Shown here in pieces: positions 44,323 through 53,500 of a DNA stretch of 64,000 bases (its first letter is position 1; the number at the start of each line of letters is the position of its first letter). Source of the DNA: Rhodococcus sp. PAMC28707 (GTDB lineage: Bacteria; Actinomycetota; Actinomycetes; Mycobacteriales; Mycobacteriaceae); contig NZ_CP039253.1 in NCBI RefSeq assembly GCF_004795915.1, positions 1,860,001 to 1,924,000 on the forward strand, read 5' to 3'. A program made the position numbers and the translations under genes. Under the pieces are notes generated by a model. It worked only from the letters and a program-made list of their open reading frames with translations. It did no database searches and had not been told where the DNA came from.

Positions 44323-44750
44323 GCGGGTAGCGCGGCGAGGTTCGCCACCGACTTGGTGACATCGGAACCAAGAGCCCGCGCGACGACACTGCCGACCGGG
44401 CCGAAGAGCACCCCCCCACCGAAGTCAGCGTCGAGCGTCAGTTTCGATCCACTCCGATGCTTGCGGACGTGGATGGTCAGCGAGATCTTGATGCCGCCTT
44501 TGCCGGTTCCCGACATCACGATCAACTTGGGTTCATCGAACTCGGTGAACGTCCATCGGATCGTGTTCTTGAAGCCTTTGACCTTGACGAGGGACTCCAC
44601 TTCGGTGCCTTTACCGAGCACCTTGGGGGGCGGAGAGCACCAACCACCGTGAATTGTCATCCACTCGTCGAACCTGTCGAGCGCCGACGCTTTGTTCCAT
44701 GCGCCCTGCGGATCTTCGGGCATCTCCACCGAGACGCTGATTGTTGCCAT
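44319..44750 (-). CDS. SRPBCC (START/Bet v 1-like) family protein
   Basis: This 143-residue cytoplasmic protein starts MATISVSVEMPEDPQGAWN, typical of the SRPBCC fold that makes a ligand pocket from a curved sheet and a long helix. IRWTFTEFDEPKLIVMSGTG and LTLDADFGGGVLFGPVG follow, then a C-terminal helix. Mycobacterial relatives were annotated as Rv0910-like toxins, but there is no antitoxin gene next to it, so I do not call it a toxin. It is divergent from ligD by 57 bp. The ligand is unknown. Confidence 0.8.
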   Translation of the reverse strand: MATISVSVEMPEDPQGAWNKASALDRFDEWMTIHGGWCSPPPKVLGKGTEVESLVKVKGFKNTIRWTFTEFDEPKLIVMSGTGKGGIKISLTIHVRKHRSGSKLTLDADFGGGVLFGPVGSVVARALGSDVTKSVANLAALPA

Positions 44751-44807
44751 GCTTCGAGCTTGGCACAAGTGCCTCGCGGCCCCGCTGGCGACCGTTAGCC
44801 TGAGCGG

Positions 44808-47066
44808 ATGGCGACGCTCGACATCGCAGGTCGGAAGGTCTCGGTGACCAACCTCGACAAGGTGCTGTTTCCGAGTACCGGCACCACCAAAAGCCAGGTC
44901 ATCGAGTACTACACGAGCATTGCCCCGGCCATGCTCCCGCACGTCATCGGCCGAGCGGTCACCAGGAAGCGCTGGCCGAACGGCGTCGAGCAGCCCTCGT
45001 TCTTCGAGAAGAATCTTGCGTCCTCCGCTCCGGACTGGCTCGACAGGCGTGAGATCGAGCACTCCGATCGCGTCGTGACATACCCCCTGTTCTCCAGCGC
45101 TGCCGATCTCGCGTGGCTCGGCCAGCAGGGCGCGATCGAGGCGCATGTTCCGCAATGGCGATTCGACGGGAACGCACCCGGCCCCGCCACGAGGATGGTG
45201 TTCGATCTCGACCCGGGTGACGACGTCGATCTGGACCGCTGCGCCGAGGTCGCATGCGAGATTCGCGACATGATCGCCGAGATCGGGTTCCGGGCGTTTC
45301 CCGTCACCAGCGGGAGCAAGGGGATTCATCTCTATGTGCCGTTGGGAAAGCCGCTGACGTCCTCTGGTGCCTCGACGGTGGCCAAGAGCGTCGCGACGCT
45401 CTTGGAGGATCGATCGCCCGATCGAGTGACGGCGACGATGGCGAAGGCAAAACGTAGCGGCCGGGTGTTCGTGGACTGGTCGCAGAACAACGGGAAGAAG
45501 ACGACCGTTGCGCCGTACTCGCTCCGAGGACGGGCTGAACCTACCGTCGCCGCCCCACGATCGTGGGAAGAACTCGAGTCGCCAGGACTGAGGCAGTTAC
45601 GTTTCGAGGAAGTCCTCGATCGTTACCGCCGCGACGGTGACCTGCTCGCCGAGCTGGATCCACCGATCGAATACTCCGAGCCGGACAAGCTGACCACATA
45701 TCGGAACAAGCGCAGTGCCGCCAAGACCCCGGAACCGATACCGGAGAGCACCGAGGAGACCGGGAACGACGATACGTTCGTCATCCAGGAACACCATGCC
45801 CGCCGGCTGCACTACGACTTCCGGCTCGAACACGACGGCGTCCTGGTCTCGTGGGCGGTTCCGAAGAACATTCCCGACGACCCAGGGAAGAACCGCCTCG
45901 CTGTACGCACCGAGGACCACCCGCTCGAATACGCATCGTTCGAGGGCAGCATCCCCAAGGGCGAGTACGGGGGCGGCGAGGTGTCCATTTGGGACAGCGG
46001 AACCTACGAGCTGGAGAAGTGGCGCGAGAACGAGGTGATCGTTGTCCTGCACGGCGACAAGGCCAAGGGTCGCTATGCGCTGATCCGCACGAAGGGCGAT
46101 CAATGGCTCATGCATCTGATGAAGGACGCTGCTCCGCTCGAGGCTGACATCGCGCCGATGCTCGCCACGGCGGGTGACATCACCGACCTTGCCGACGGGG
46201 ATTGGACGTTCGAGGGAAAGTGGGATGGATTCCGCGTGGTCGCACGGTGTGCCCACGGAGAAATAAAGCTTGTATCGCGCACCGGTAACGACCTCACCGC
46301 GCGCTTTCCCACGCTTTCTACGATGGCCGACGAACTGGCAGACCACGATGTCATTCTCGACGGTGAAGCCGTGGTATTCGATGCCGACGGAATTACAAGC
46401 TTCGAATTACTACAGAACAGCTCGGGCCGAAAAGTGCGCTTTATCGCCTTCGATCTGCTGTATCTCGATGGCACATCACTGGTGAAAAAGAAGTACTCCG
46501 ATAGGCGACTCCTACTCGAATTGCTGACGACCGGGCTCGACTCGGTGCTCGTGTCGGAGCAACTGACCGGCACGGCCGAAGAAGCCCTCGCCGAGAGTGT
46601 CCGACGCGGCTGGGAGGGTGTCGTCGCCAAACGATCCGACTCGATCTATCAGCCGGGTAAACGCGCCAAGACATGGATCAAAACCAAGAATTGGCGGACC
46701 CAGGAGGTGGTCATCGGAGGTTGGCGACGCGGCCGCGGCCGTCGCGCAGGTGGGCCCGGGTCACTGTTGGTCGGTGCTCCCGGACCAGAGGGGCTCCAGT
46801 ATCTGGGTCGCGTCGGAACCGGCTTCAGCGACCGCGCACTCGAGCATCTCAGTGAGCTGCTGGCTCCGCTCGAGACCGAACTATCACCATTCTCCGAGCA
46901 ACTTCCCACCGCAGATCGAAAAGATGCCGTCTGGACCACGCCGACTCTCGTCGCCGAGGTTCGATTCTATGAATGGACCGATTCCATGCATCTCCGTCAT
47001 CCGAGCTGGCGTGGAATTCGCGAAGACAAACGGCCATCGGAGGTCGTCATCGAGAACAACCCATAG
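44808..47066 (+). CDS. ligD: ATP-dependent DNA ligase D (polymerase-phosphoesterase-ligase)
   Basis: This 752-residue NHEJ enzyme has three domains in mycobacterial order. The polymerase domain (about 1-290) has the catalytic FDLDPGDD and GSKGIHLYVPL. The 3'-phosphoesterase (about 315-450) has EHHARRLHYDFRLEHDGVLVSWAVPK. The ATP ligase (about 450-752) has the adenylation motif EGKWDGFR. It processes and seals double-strand breaks with Ku. No ku gene lies in the window, although ku is next to ligD in mycobacteria. The start is ATG 44808. A second ligase module (ligC plus polymerase) is only 12 kb away. Confidence 0.95.
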   Translation: MATLDIAGRKVSVTNLDKVLFPSTGTTKSQVIEYYTSIAPAMLPHVIGRAVTRKRWPNGVEQPSFFEKNLASSAPDWLDRREIEHSDRVVTYPLFSSAADLAWLGQQGAIEAHVPQWRFDGNAPGPATRMVFDLDPGDDVDLDRCAEVACEIRDMIAEIGFRAFPVTSGSKGIHLYVPLGKPLTSSGASTVAKSVATLLEDRSPDRVTATMAKAKRSGRVFVDWSQNNGKKTTVAPYSLRGRAEPTVAAPRSWEELESPGLRQLRFEEVLDRYRRDGDLLAELDPPIEYSEPDKLTTYRNKRSAAKTPEPIPESTEETGNDDTFVIQEHHARRLHYDFRLEHDGVLVSWAVPKNIPDDPGKNRLAVRTEDHPLEYASFEGSIPKGEYGGGEVSIWDSGTYELEKWRENEVIVVLHGDKAKGRYALIRTKGDQWLMHLMKDAAPLEADIAPMLATAGDITDLADGDWTFEGKWDGFRVVARCAHGEIKLVSRTGNDLTARFPTLSTMADELADHDVILDGEAVVFDADGITSFELLQNSSGRKVRFIAFDLLYLDGTSLVKKKYSDRRLLLELLTTGLDSVLVSEQLTGTAEEALAESVRRGWEGVVAKRSDSIYQPGKRAKTWIKTKNWRTQEVVIGGWRRGRGRRAGGPGSLLVGAPGPEGLQYLGRVGTGFSDRALEHLSELLAPLETELSPFSEQLPTADRKDAVWTTPTLVAEVRFYEWTDSMHLRHPSWRGIREDKRPSEVVIENNP

Positions 47067-47242
47067 CCTCGTACGACATACCCTTTATGGGGCTCCAACA
47101 CTTTTTCGACGCACTTTCTCCACTGCGACCTGGAGGGGCGGACAGTAACGGGTGGGGTATTTTTTTACATATAGCCCTCGGGTGGTTGCGAAATGAGCCA
47201 GTCTCAGTTCGAGTCCAAAATTTTTCGAAAGGGTACGACGCT

Positions 47243-48457
47243 ATGCGCGCTATTGCATTGATGGGGGTTGCCGGGGTGACAGCGGCCCTGGTCGCGTGTT
47301 CCGCCCTGGTGGCAGCTGCACCGGCCGCGGCCGGTCCACTACAACCGACGCCGATCTCGGACGCGTTCTACGGTCCGACGCCGGACCTGGAGGCAAAGAA
47401 CCCAGGCGACGTCATCTCGAGTCGACCGATGGCTCCGCCGGCAGGATTTTTCGACGTGGACGTCTGGCAGCTGCGATTCCGTTCGACGAATTCGACCGGC
47501 GCGCCGATCGCGGCGGTCACCACCGTCATCGCTCCGAAGAACAAACCGTCCAACGGCCCCCTGCTTTCCTACCAACACATCATCAATGCGCTCGGTTTGG
47601 AATGCGCTCCATCACAGGCGCTGTGGTCGAACGATCCCAACCTCGTCATTCGCGAAGCACCGGCGCTGAACGCTGCGCTGCAGCGCGGCTGGACCGTCAA
47701 CATCGCCGATCATCTAGGACCGAACAGTGCGTACGGCGCCGCCAAGATGGGCGGGCAGATCGTCCTCGACAGCATTCGGGCCGCACAGCACTTCGATCCA
47801 CTCCAGGTAACGCAGAGCCCAGTGGCACTAGCGGGATACTCGGGCGGCGGAATGGCGACGGCGTGGGCTGCGGCATTGCAGGCTGCCTATGCACCGGAAC
47901 TGAACATCGTCGGAAGCGCAGCAGGCGGAGCTCCGATGAACCTCGAACGGATGGCTCGCGAACTCGGATTCAATCCCCATCCCGTCTTCGGCCTCGCTTT
48001 CGCAGCAGCCCTCGGTCTCGAACGCGAATACCCAAACCGCATTCCCATCACAGCGCAGCTCAACCCGCTCGGACAGCAAATGGCTCGTGAAATGCAGAAC
48101 GGATGCACCAACGACATCCTTCGCGTGGGCGCCGGTAAGAGTGCGACCCAGGTCGCCAACACCACCGACCTGATCAACAGCCCGGAAATGGTCGCCGCCG
48201 TCAACGAGAACAGCGTCGAAATGTACCCAGGAGTGCCGAAAGCACCGTACTTCGAGTGGCACAGCCCGACCGACGCCCTGATTCCAGTCTCCTCGATCAC
48301 CAACACTCTCGGCCGCTACTGCGCAGCCGGCGTCAAGGTCCAAGAGGTTCAGGTGGAAAGCAACGACCACCTCACCGCAGCGGTCCTCGGATTGCCGCAG
48401 GCACTGGACTGGATCAATGCACGCTTCGACGGAGTCCCCGCACCCAGCAACTGCTGA
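47243..48457 (+). CDS. Secretory lipase (LIP family)
   Basis: This 404-residue protein has a signal peptide cleaved near APAAAGPLQP. The nucleophile elbow is GYSGGG (around residue 200), with the motif YQHIINALGLECAPS upstream. A late Asp/His pair is in HSPTDALIPV and SNDHLTA. The family (PF03583) hydrolyses triacylglycerols or esters outside the cell. AAAGGG lies 9 nt before ATG 47243; the reading frame is open further upstream into ligD but without a signal peptide. A 176-bp promoter region separates it from ligD. Cysteines at LEC, GCT, RYC and SNC suggest two disulphides. Confidence 0.9.
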   Translation: MRAIALMGVAGVTAALVACSALVAAAPAAAGPLQPTPISDAFYGPTPDLEAKNPGDVISSRPMAPPAGFFDVDVWQLRFRSTNSTGAPIAAVTTVIAPKNKPSNGPLLSYQHIINALGLECAPSQALWSNDPNLVIREAPALNAALQRGWTVNIADHLGPNSAYGAAKMGGQIVLDSIRAAQHFDPLQVTQSPVALAGYSGGGMATAWAAALQAAYAPELNIVGSAAGGAPMNLERMARELGFNPHPVFGLAFAAALGLEREYPNRIPITAQLNPLGQQMAREMQNGCTNDILRVGAGKSATQVANTTDLINSPEMVAAVNENSVEMYPGVPKAPYFEWHSPTDALIPVSSITNTLGRYCAAGVKVQEVQVESNDHLTAAVLGLPQALDWINARFDGVPAPSNC

Positions 48458-48462
48458 GCCCC

Positions 48463-48602
48463 GGGTCACTCCGCAGGCTGCGCTTCCACCGAAAACTGGG
48501 TCACTCCGCAGGCTGCGCTTCCACCCAAAACTAGGTCACTCCGCAGGCTGCGCTTCCACCCAAAACTAGGTCACTCCGCAGGCTGCGCTTCCACCGAAAA
48601 CT
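48463..48602. repeat. Four tandem 35-bp repeats made from the 3' end of the ABC exporter gene
   Basis: Units lie at 48463-48497, 48498-48532, 48533-48567 and 48568-48602. The unit is gggtcactccgcaggctgcg plus cttccaccgaaaact, with only two variable positions (g/a at base 1, g/c before aaaact). The last unit encodes the C-terminal residues FSVEAQPAE and the stop of the exporter gene on the minus strand. The other three units lie after the stop as non-coding copies. There are no spacers, so this is not a CRISPR array. Confidence 0.95.
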
Positions 48603-50448
48603 GGGTCCGATGCAGCTCCTCGTAGCGTCCCCCCGCTGCGAGGAGCTCCTCATGCGTACCGCGCTGGACGATCTGCCCTGCTTCGACGACCAGAATGACG
48701 TCGGCGGCACGGATGGTGGACAGTCGGTGGGCGATCACCACCGATGTCTTTCCCTCCAACGCTTCACTCAGCGCAGCCTGGACGGCGACCTCCGACGTCG
48801 AGTCCAACGACGCAGTTGCCTCGTCCAGAATCACCACACGCGGCCGCGCGACGAGTAGACGTGCGATCGTCAGTCGCTGCCTTTCACCGCCGGACAACCG
48901 GTACCCACGCTCACCGACGACAGTGTCCAGCCCGTCGGGCAGCGAAGCAACGAGATCGCTCAACCTGGCCCGGTTCAGCGCATCCCACACTTCCTCGTCC
49001 GTCGCGTCCGGCCGCGGCAACACGATGTTCGCTCGGATGGTCTCGTGGAACAGATGCCCGTCCTGGGTCACCATTCCGACTGCACCTCGGATCGACTCGG
49101 CGGTCAGGTCGCGCACGTCTACGCCGGCGAGACGTACTGCGCCGCTGTCGACGTCGTACAGCCGTGCGATCAGCTGGGCGATCGTCGACTTACCTGCACC
49201 CGAGGTGCCGACGAGGGCCACCATCTGGCCGGGCTCCGCGCGGAACGACACGCCGTGCAGAACTTCCTCGCCGCCGCGTGAATCGAGCGTGGACACTTCT
49301 TCGAGCGAGGCAAGAGACACCTTGTCGGCCGACGGGTAGGCGAATCGGACGTCATCGAGTTCCACCGACACCGGCCCGTCGGGAACGTGTGTCGCGTCGG
49401 GCTTGTCCCGGATCAACGGAACCAGATCGAGGACCTCGAAAACTCGCTCGAAGCTGACGAGCGCACTCATGATCTCGACGCGGGCGCTGGCGAGCTGCGT
49501 CAGCGGCGAATACAACCGAGTCAGCAGCAGCGACAGTGCCACCACAGAGCCGGGGTCGAGCTGACCACGGAGCGCGTAGAAACCGCCGAGCCCATAGACG
49601 ACGGCGAGCGCAAGTGCCGAGACGAGCGTCAACGCCGTGATGAAGACCGTCTGCACCATCGCGCTGCGGACGCCGATGTCGCGGACACGGGAAGCACGTA
49701 CCGCGAACTCGGTGGATTCGATGTCGGGCTGGCCGAACAACTTCACCAACGTCGCTCCCGGTGCGGAGAACCGCTCGGTCATCTGCGTACTCATTGCCGA
49801 GTTGTGATCGGCTGCCTCACGCTGCAGACGCGCCAGGCGTCGGCCCATCCGCCGTGCGGGTAGCACGAAGACCGGCAACAGAATCAGCGCCATCAGGGTG
49901 ATCTGCCAAGAAATGCCGATCATCACGACCAACGTCAGCACCAGGGTGACCAGGTTGCTCACCACCCCGGACAGGGTGTCGCTGAACGCCCTCTGCGCAC
50001 CGATGACATCGTTGTTGAGTCGACTGACGAGGGCCCCCGTCCTGGTGCGGGTGAAGAACGCAATCGGCATCCGCTGCACGTGGTCGAATACCGCGGTACG
50101 TAGGTCGAGGATGAGACCCTCGCCGATGTTCGAGGACAACCACCGACTGAAAAGCCCGATAGCTGCGTCGACGATGGCGATGAGCCCGATCAGCAATGCC
50201 AGGCGCAGGACAACCTCGAACGCCTCGCCGTCGACGATTGCGTTGACGACTCGACCGGCGAGGACTGGCGTTGCGACCGCCAGCGCCGCCAGGACCACGC
50301 TGAGCAGGACGAAACCGATCAGCTTGCGGCGGTGTGGCTGCGCGAATGTCAAAATTCTGCGTGCGGTCTCAGCCGAGAACTTCGTCTGTTGGGAGGAGGC
50401 ATTCATCGTCCGATACATCTGGTTCCGCGCCGTGACTTCCATGCTCAT
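48571..50448 (-). CDS. ABC exporter, fused membrane and ATPase domains
   Basis: This 625-residue half-transporter would work as a homodimer or with a partner. Residues 30-330 are the six-helix membrane domain (FVLLSVVLAALAVATPVLAG onward). The ATPase domain (about 360-615) has Walker A GTSGAGKST, signature LSGGERQR, Walker B VVILDEATA and the H-loop IAHRLST. The type is lipid or drug exporter (MsbA/LmrA-like). No partner is adjacent. Starts at 50448 (MSMEVTARNQM) or further in (MNASSQQTKF) are possible. The 3' end is part of a 35-bp repeat array. Confidence 0.9.
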   Translation of the reverse strand: MSMEVTARNQMYRTMNASSQQTKFSAETARRILTFAQPHRRKLIGFVLLSVVLAALAVATPVLAGRVVNAIVDGEAFEVVLRLALLIGLIAIVDAAIGLFSRWLSSNIGEGLILDLRTAVFDHVQRMPIAFFTRTRTGALVSRLNNDVIGAQRAFSDTLSGVVSNLVTLVLTLVVMIGISWQITLMALILLPVFVLPARRMGRRLARLQREAADHNSAMSTQMTERFSAPGATLVKLFGQPDIESTEFAVRASRVRDIGVRSAMVQTVFITALTLVSALALAVVYGLGGFYALRGQLDPGSVVALSLLLTRLYSPLTQLASARVEIMSALVSFERVFEVLDLVPLIRDKPDATHVPDGPVSVELDDVRFAYPSADKVSLASLEEVSTLDSRGGEEVLHGVSFRAEPGQMVALVGTSGAGKSTIAQLIARLYDVDSGAVRLAGVDVRDLTAESIRGAVGMVTQDGHLFHETIRANIVLPRPDATDEEVWDALNRARLSDLVASLPDGLDTVVGERGYRLSGGERQRLTIARLLVARPRVVILDEATASLDSTSEVAVQAALSEALEGKTSVVIAHRLSTIRAADVILVVEAGQIVQRGTHEELLAAGGRYEELHRTQFSVEAQPAE

Positions 50449-50535
50449 GTCTTGACCGTAGAACCTCGATGAAATTCTGGTTCGAGCGGTTCGGTGGTGA
50501 CAATCCGCCCGGCCGATGCCGAGGCGGCAGCAGCG

Positions 50536-51333
50536 CTAGCGGCGGCGCGCCGGAATCGTTCCGAGCACGACCGTTGCGTCGAGTTCGTCCGAGCGCACCA
50601 CACGTGAGTCGAAGCCTGCCTCTCGAACGAGGCTCGCCGTCTCGGGTGCCTGCAGTGCGCTGGTTTCGATCAGTAGATGGCCGCCGGGTACGAGCCAGCG
50701 CGGTGCGTCCACCGCCACCCGCCGCTGCACCGCGAGACCGTCGACGCCGCCGTCGAGGGCCACCATCGGTTCGTGATCGCGCGCTTCCGACGGCATCGAG
50801 CCGATCTCATCCGTCGGAACGTAGGGCGCATTTGCCACCACGACATCGACGTTGCCCCGCAGGTTCAGCGGTAGTGCCGAATACAAGTCACCCTGGTGCA
50901 CCTGGCCACCGAGGGACTCGACATTGATTCGGGCGAACTCCAGGGCAACCGGATCGATGTCGGTGCAATGCAATTCGATGCCCGGGAGCCCGGATATCAG
51001 GGCGGCTCCGACGGCGCCCGAACCGCAACAGATGTCGACCACGGTCTCGATCGGTAATGATGCGGCCTGTTCCACCAACAACTCGGTGCGTCGGCGAGGC
51101 ACGAAAACGCCGGGGCCGACGGTCACGCGTATGCCACAGAACTCGGCCCACCCGAGCAACTGCTCCAGCGGGATCCCCGACGCGCGTCGGGACACCAGGT
51201 CTTCGAGTTCGGCGCCCTCGAATGCGGCGGTCAGCAACTGTGCTTCGTCCTCGGCGTAGACGCATCCGGCGGAACGGAGAATGTGGACGACGTCGAGTAG
51301 CAACAACGGATGGATCGAGTCCTGTCGAATCAT
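50536..51333 (-). CDS. PrmC-related N5-glutamine methyltransferase
   Basis: This 265-residue protein is related to PrmC/HemK, which methylates Gln of release-factor GGQ motifs. The SAM site is VVDICCGSGAVGAALI. The active-site motif reads NAPY in place of PrmC's NPPY, and VTVGPGVFVPRRRTELLVE replaces the usual LIPRPETE region. These features match the PrmC-paralogue group (TIGR03704-like), whose substrate is not known. The true prmC normally sits beside prfA, which is absent here. The start at 51333 is likely. The gene follows the SLAC1/TehA-type gene by 80 bp on the same strand. Confidence 0.82.
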   Translation of the reverse strand: MIRQDSIHPLLLLDVVHILRSAGCVYAEDEAQLLTAAFEGAELEDLVSRRASGIPLEQLLGWAEFCGIRVTVGPGVFVPRRRTELLVEQAASLPIETVVDICCGSGAVGAALISGLPGIELHCTDIDPVALEFARINVESLGGQVHQGDLYSALPLNLRGNVDVVVANAPYVPTDEIGSMPSEARDHEPMVALDGGVDGLAVQRRVAVDAPRWLVPGGHLLIETSALQAPETASLVREAGFDSRVVRSDELDATVVLGTIPARRR

Positions 51334-51414
51334 CGAGGAGCCTTCCGGGACGGCCGTGGCCGGCGCCCTGACGACTGTGTGACTTCCGATCCGACTTTAA
51401 CGCAGCTCCCGCTC

Positions 51415-52539
51415 TCATGCAGGGAGAAAAATTCGTCCTGACAACGATCCGCGCACCGTGTTGGTCGCGACGACTGCCCATGCGGTGACGAGGAGTACGA
51501 ACAATGCGACGGCAAGCAGATGTAGCCCGGTACTGTTCGTTGCTGTTCCGAGAGCTGCGGCACCCGTAACGCAGGTACCGACGGGAAAGGTGAAGCTCCA
51601 CCAGGTCAGCGAGAACGTCAGTCCCTGCGACGCAGCCCTGACGGTCAATGCCGTGGCCGTCGCGAACACGAGCGCGCCGAATACCGCCATCACAATTCCG
51701 TAGACGATCCCGAAGACGTGCAGACCCGACGCGATGGCTGCATCGTCACCGGAAAACGCCTTTGCCGAGACGGCGCCGAGCAGGTTCGCTGCGGTGATGG
51801 ACTGGCCGATCAACCCGAGGCAGATCCACACGGTGGGCATGGCCTGAAGTGGCGGAGTGCCACCGCGAAGCAGGTGCCTCCCGATCAGCGCCATGGTGAA
51901 CATGCCCACGGTCAGACTCAGCGCGAACATCGCATAACAGGCGACAAGAAGAACCAATCGCGGGCGACCTTCCATGTGCTGCAACAGAAATACGCCGGTG
52001 GAGGCAGACACCATGGGTGGGACGACGGGCATCAGCCAGGCCGGTAGTGGCGCAGCGTGGGCGCGCGCAGCGATCATCCGCCATGGAATCCACACGGTTG
52101 TCGCCAGTCCCATCAGCGTGCCTACAGTCCACAGAACCACGTCGATCGACAAAGCCGCGCTCTGCCCAAGGACATCCTTTCCGACGAGGAGCGTTCCGGC
52201 ACCGACCGTCAGAAACGCCATCGGTGGGGCGCCGTAGAACAGTGACGCAACCGGGTGTCGCGCGTATCGACGGGCATTGCCGCCGTGCAGGATCCAGTGC
52301 GCCGCGAAAGCAGCTACCAGTGCAATCAACGCCGCCGACGCGATTGCCCACACGATCAGCGCAAATGTGTGGAGGCCGGTGACCTGCACCGGGAGCGTTG
52401 CGGCTGCATTGGCGACGATGCCGGTTCCCATGATCGATGCGAACCAGTTGGGGCCGAGGTGTTCGAGCACCTGTCCCGGGCGATCGAGGTTGTCGAACAG
52501 CCGCGGCCGCGCTGATGTCAGGGTGGCTGGTGTGGTCAT
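51415..52539 (-). CDS. TDT/SLAC1 family transporter (TehA-like)
   Basis: This is a 374-residue protein with ten predicted transmembrane helices. The start of the membrane region is GPNWFASIMGTGIVANA, typical of the tellurite-resistance/dicarboxylate transporter family. WSFTFPVGTCVTGAAAL lies in helix 9, the anion-pore region in SLAC1-type proteins. Members move sulphite, malate or other anions. The substrate here is unknown. The N-terminus is cytoplasmic and short. The ATG at 52539 is divergent from the pentapeptide gene by 130 bp. Confidence 0.87.
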   Translation of the reverse strand: MTTPATLTSARPRLFDNLDRPGQVLEHLGPNWFASIMGTGIVANAAATLPVQVTGLHTFALIVWAIASAALIALVAAFAAHWILHGGNARRYARHPVASLFYGAPPMAFLTVGAGTLLVGKDVLGQSAALSIDVVLWTVGTLMGLATTVWIPWRMIAARAHAAPLPAWLMPVVPPMVSASTGVFLLQHMEGRPRLVLLVACYAMFALSLTVGMFTMALIGRHLLRGGTPPLQAMPTVWICLGLIGQSITAANLLGAVSAKAFSGDDAAIASGLHVFGIVYGIVMAVFGALVFATATALTVRAASQGLTFSLTWWSFTFPVGTCVTGAAALGTATNSTGLHLLAVALFVLLVTAWAVVATNTVRGSLSGRIFLPA

Positions 52540-52670
52540 ACCTCTAAGGTGACGGCTCGAGTGCGCGGCCGGTAGAGGTCTTGCACTTGTGCGACCACAA
52601 TTACAAATTGTTACGCCAGCTCAGCCGGGGTAACTTGACCGGCACATCAGGATCGGACGACAGTTGACGG

Positions 52671-53492
52671 GTGACTCCGCCCGCCCCACGGCCCAACCTG
52701 CTCGCCGACTGTTCGAGCTGCTTCGGTCTCTGCTGCGTCGCGCTGCCGTTCGCCCGATCCTCGGACTTCGCAGTGAACAAGGATGCGGGCGAGCCCTGCC
52801 GCAATCTGCAGGAGGACTTTCGCTGCGGAATTCACACGAAGCTCCGAAGCTCGGGGTTCCGTGGGTGCACGGTGTACGACTGCTTCGGCGCTGGGCAAAA
52901 AGTTTCACAGCACACCTTCGGCGGCCGAAGTTGGCGCGAGGACACCGCTCTTGCAGGTCGGATGTTCGAGGTCTTCCCTGTCGTGCGTGCGCTGCACGAA
53001 CTGCTCTGGTACTTGACCGAGGCAGTCGGCCTCCCAGCCGCAGAGCCCGTTCGTACTCGACTGCAGAGCGCGCTCCATGCCACCGAGGCACTGGCCGGTG
53101 GGTCCGCCGATGAGCTCGCCCAGCTCGACGTCGATCGACATCGAGGACAAGTGAACGAGGTATTGCTGGCGGCCAGCGATCTGGTTCGGGCACAGGCAAA
53201 GGGCAAGAAAAGGAACTATCGAGGGGCGGACCTCGTCGGGAAGAAGCTGACGGGCATCGACCTGACCGGTGCCAGCTTCCGCGGCGCCTACCTTGTCGCA
53301 GCCGATATGCGAGGGTCCGATCTGCGATTCGCCGATATGATCGGTGCGGACCTACGCGACACCGACCTCTCCGGCGCGGATCTTCGAAAGAGTCTGTTCC
53401 TCACACAGTTTCAGATCAACGCCGCCAAAGGTGATGCCGAAACCAGGATTCCCGACGTGCTCGAGCGTCCATCGCACTGGCCCAGAACCTAA
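52671..53492 (+). CDS. YkgJ-type cysteine cluster domain fused to pentapeptide repeats
   Basis: This is a 273-residue protein. Residues 10-80 have a cysteine pattern like the YkgJ metal-cluster domain: CSSCFGLCC, a Cys in GEPCRNL, FRCGIH, RGCTVYDC. A helical middle part follows. The C-terminus is a right-handed pentapeptide helix with repeats A(D/N)LxG (LTGIDLTGASFRGAYLVAADMRGSDLRFADMIGADLRDTD). Pentapeptide proteins sometimes mimic DNA and protect gyrase. A fusion with a metal-binding head is uncommon as far as I know. The start is GTG or ATG near 52671. It converges on the E2 gene with 8 bp between. Confidence 0.82.
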   Translation: MTPPAPRPNLLADCSSCFGLCCVALPFARSSDFAVNKDAGEPCRNLQEDFRCGIHTKLRSSGFRGCTVYDCFGAGQKVSQHTFGGRSWREDTALAGRMFEVFPVVRALHELLWYLTEAVGLPAAEPVRTRLQSALHATEALAGGSADELAQLDVDRHRGQVNEVLLAASDLVRAQAKGKKRNYRGADLVGKKLTGIDLTGASFRGAYLVAADMRGSDLRFADMIGADLRDTDLSGADLRKSLFLTQFQINAAKGDAETRIPDVLERPSHWPRT

Positions 53493-53500
53493 CACTGCTC

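Noticed and set aside
43524..44750. Toxin-antitoxin module formed by the SRPBCC gene and small neighbours
   Set aside because: Neighbours are four-helix membrane proteins on the opposite strand, and no antitoxin-like DNA-binding gene is present.
48463..48602. Possible CRISPR-like repeat array
   Set aside because: The units are directly adjacent with no spacers and derive from the 3' end of a coding gene.
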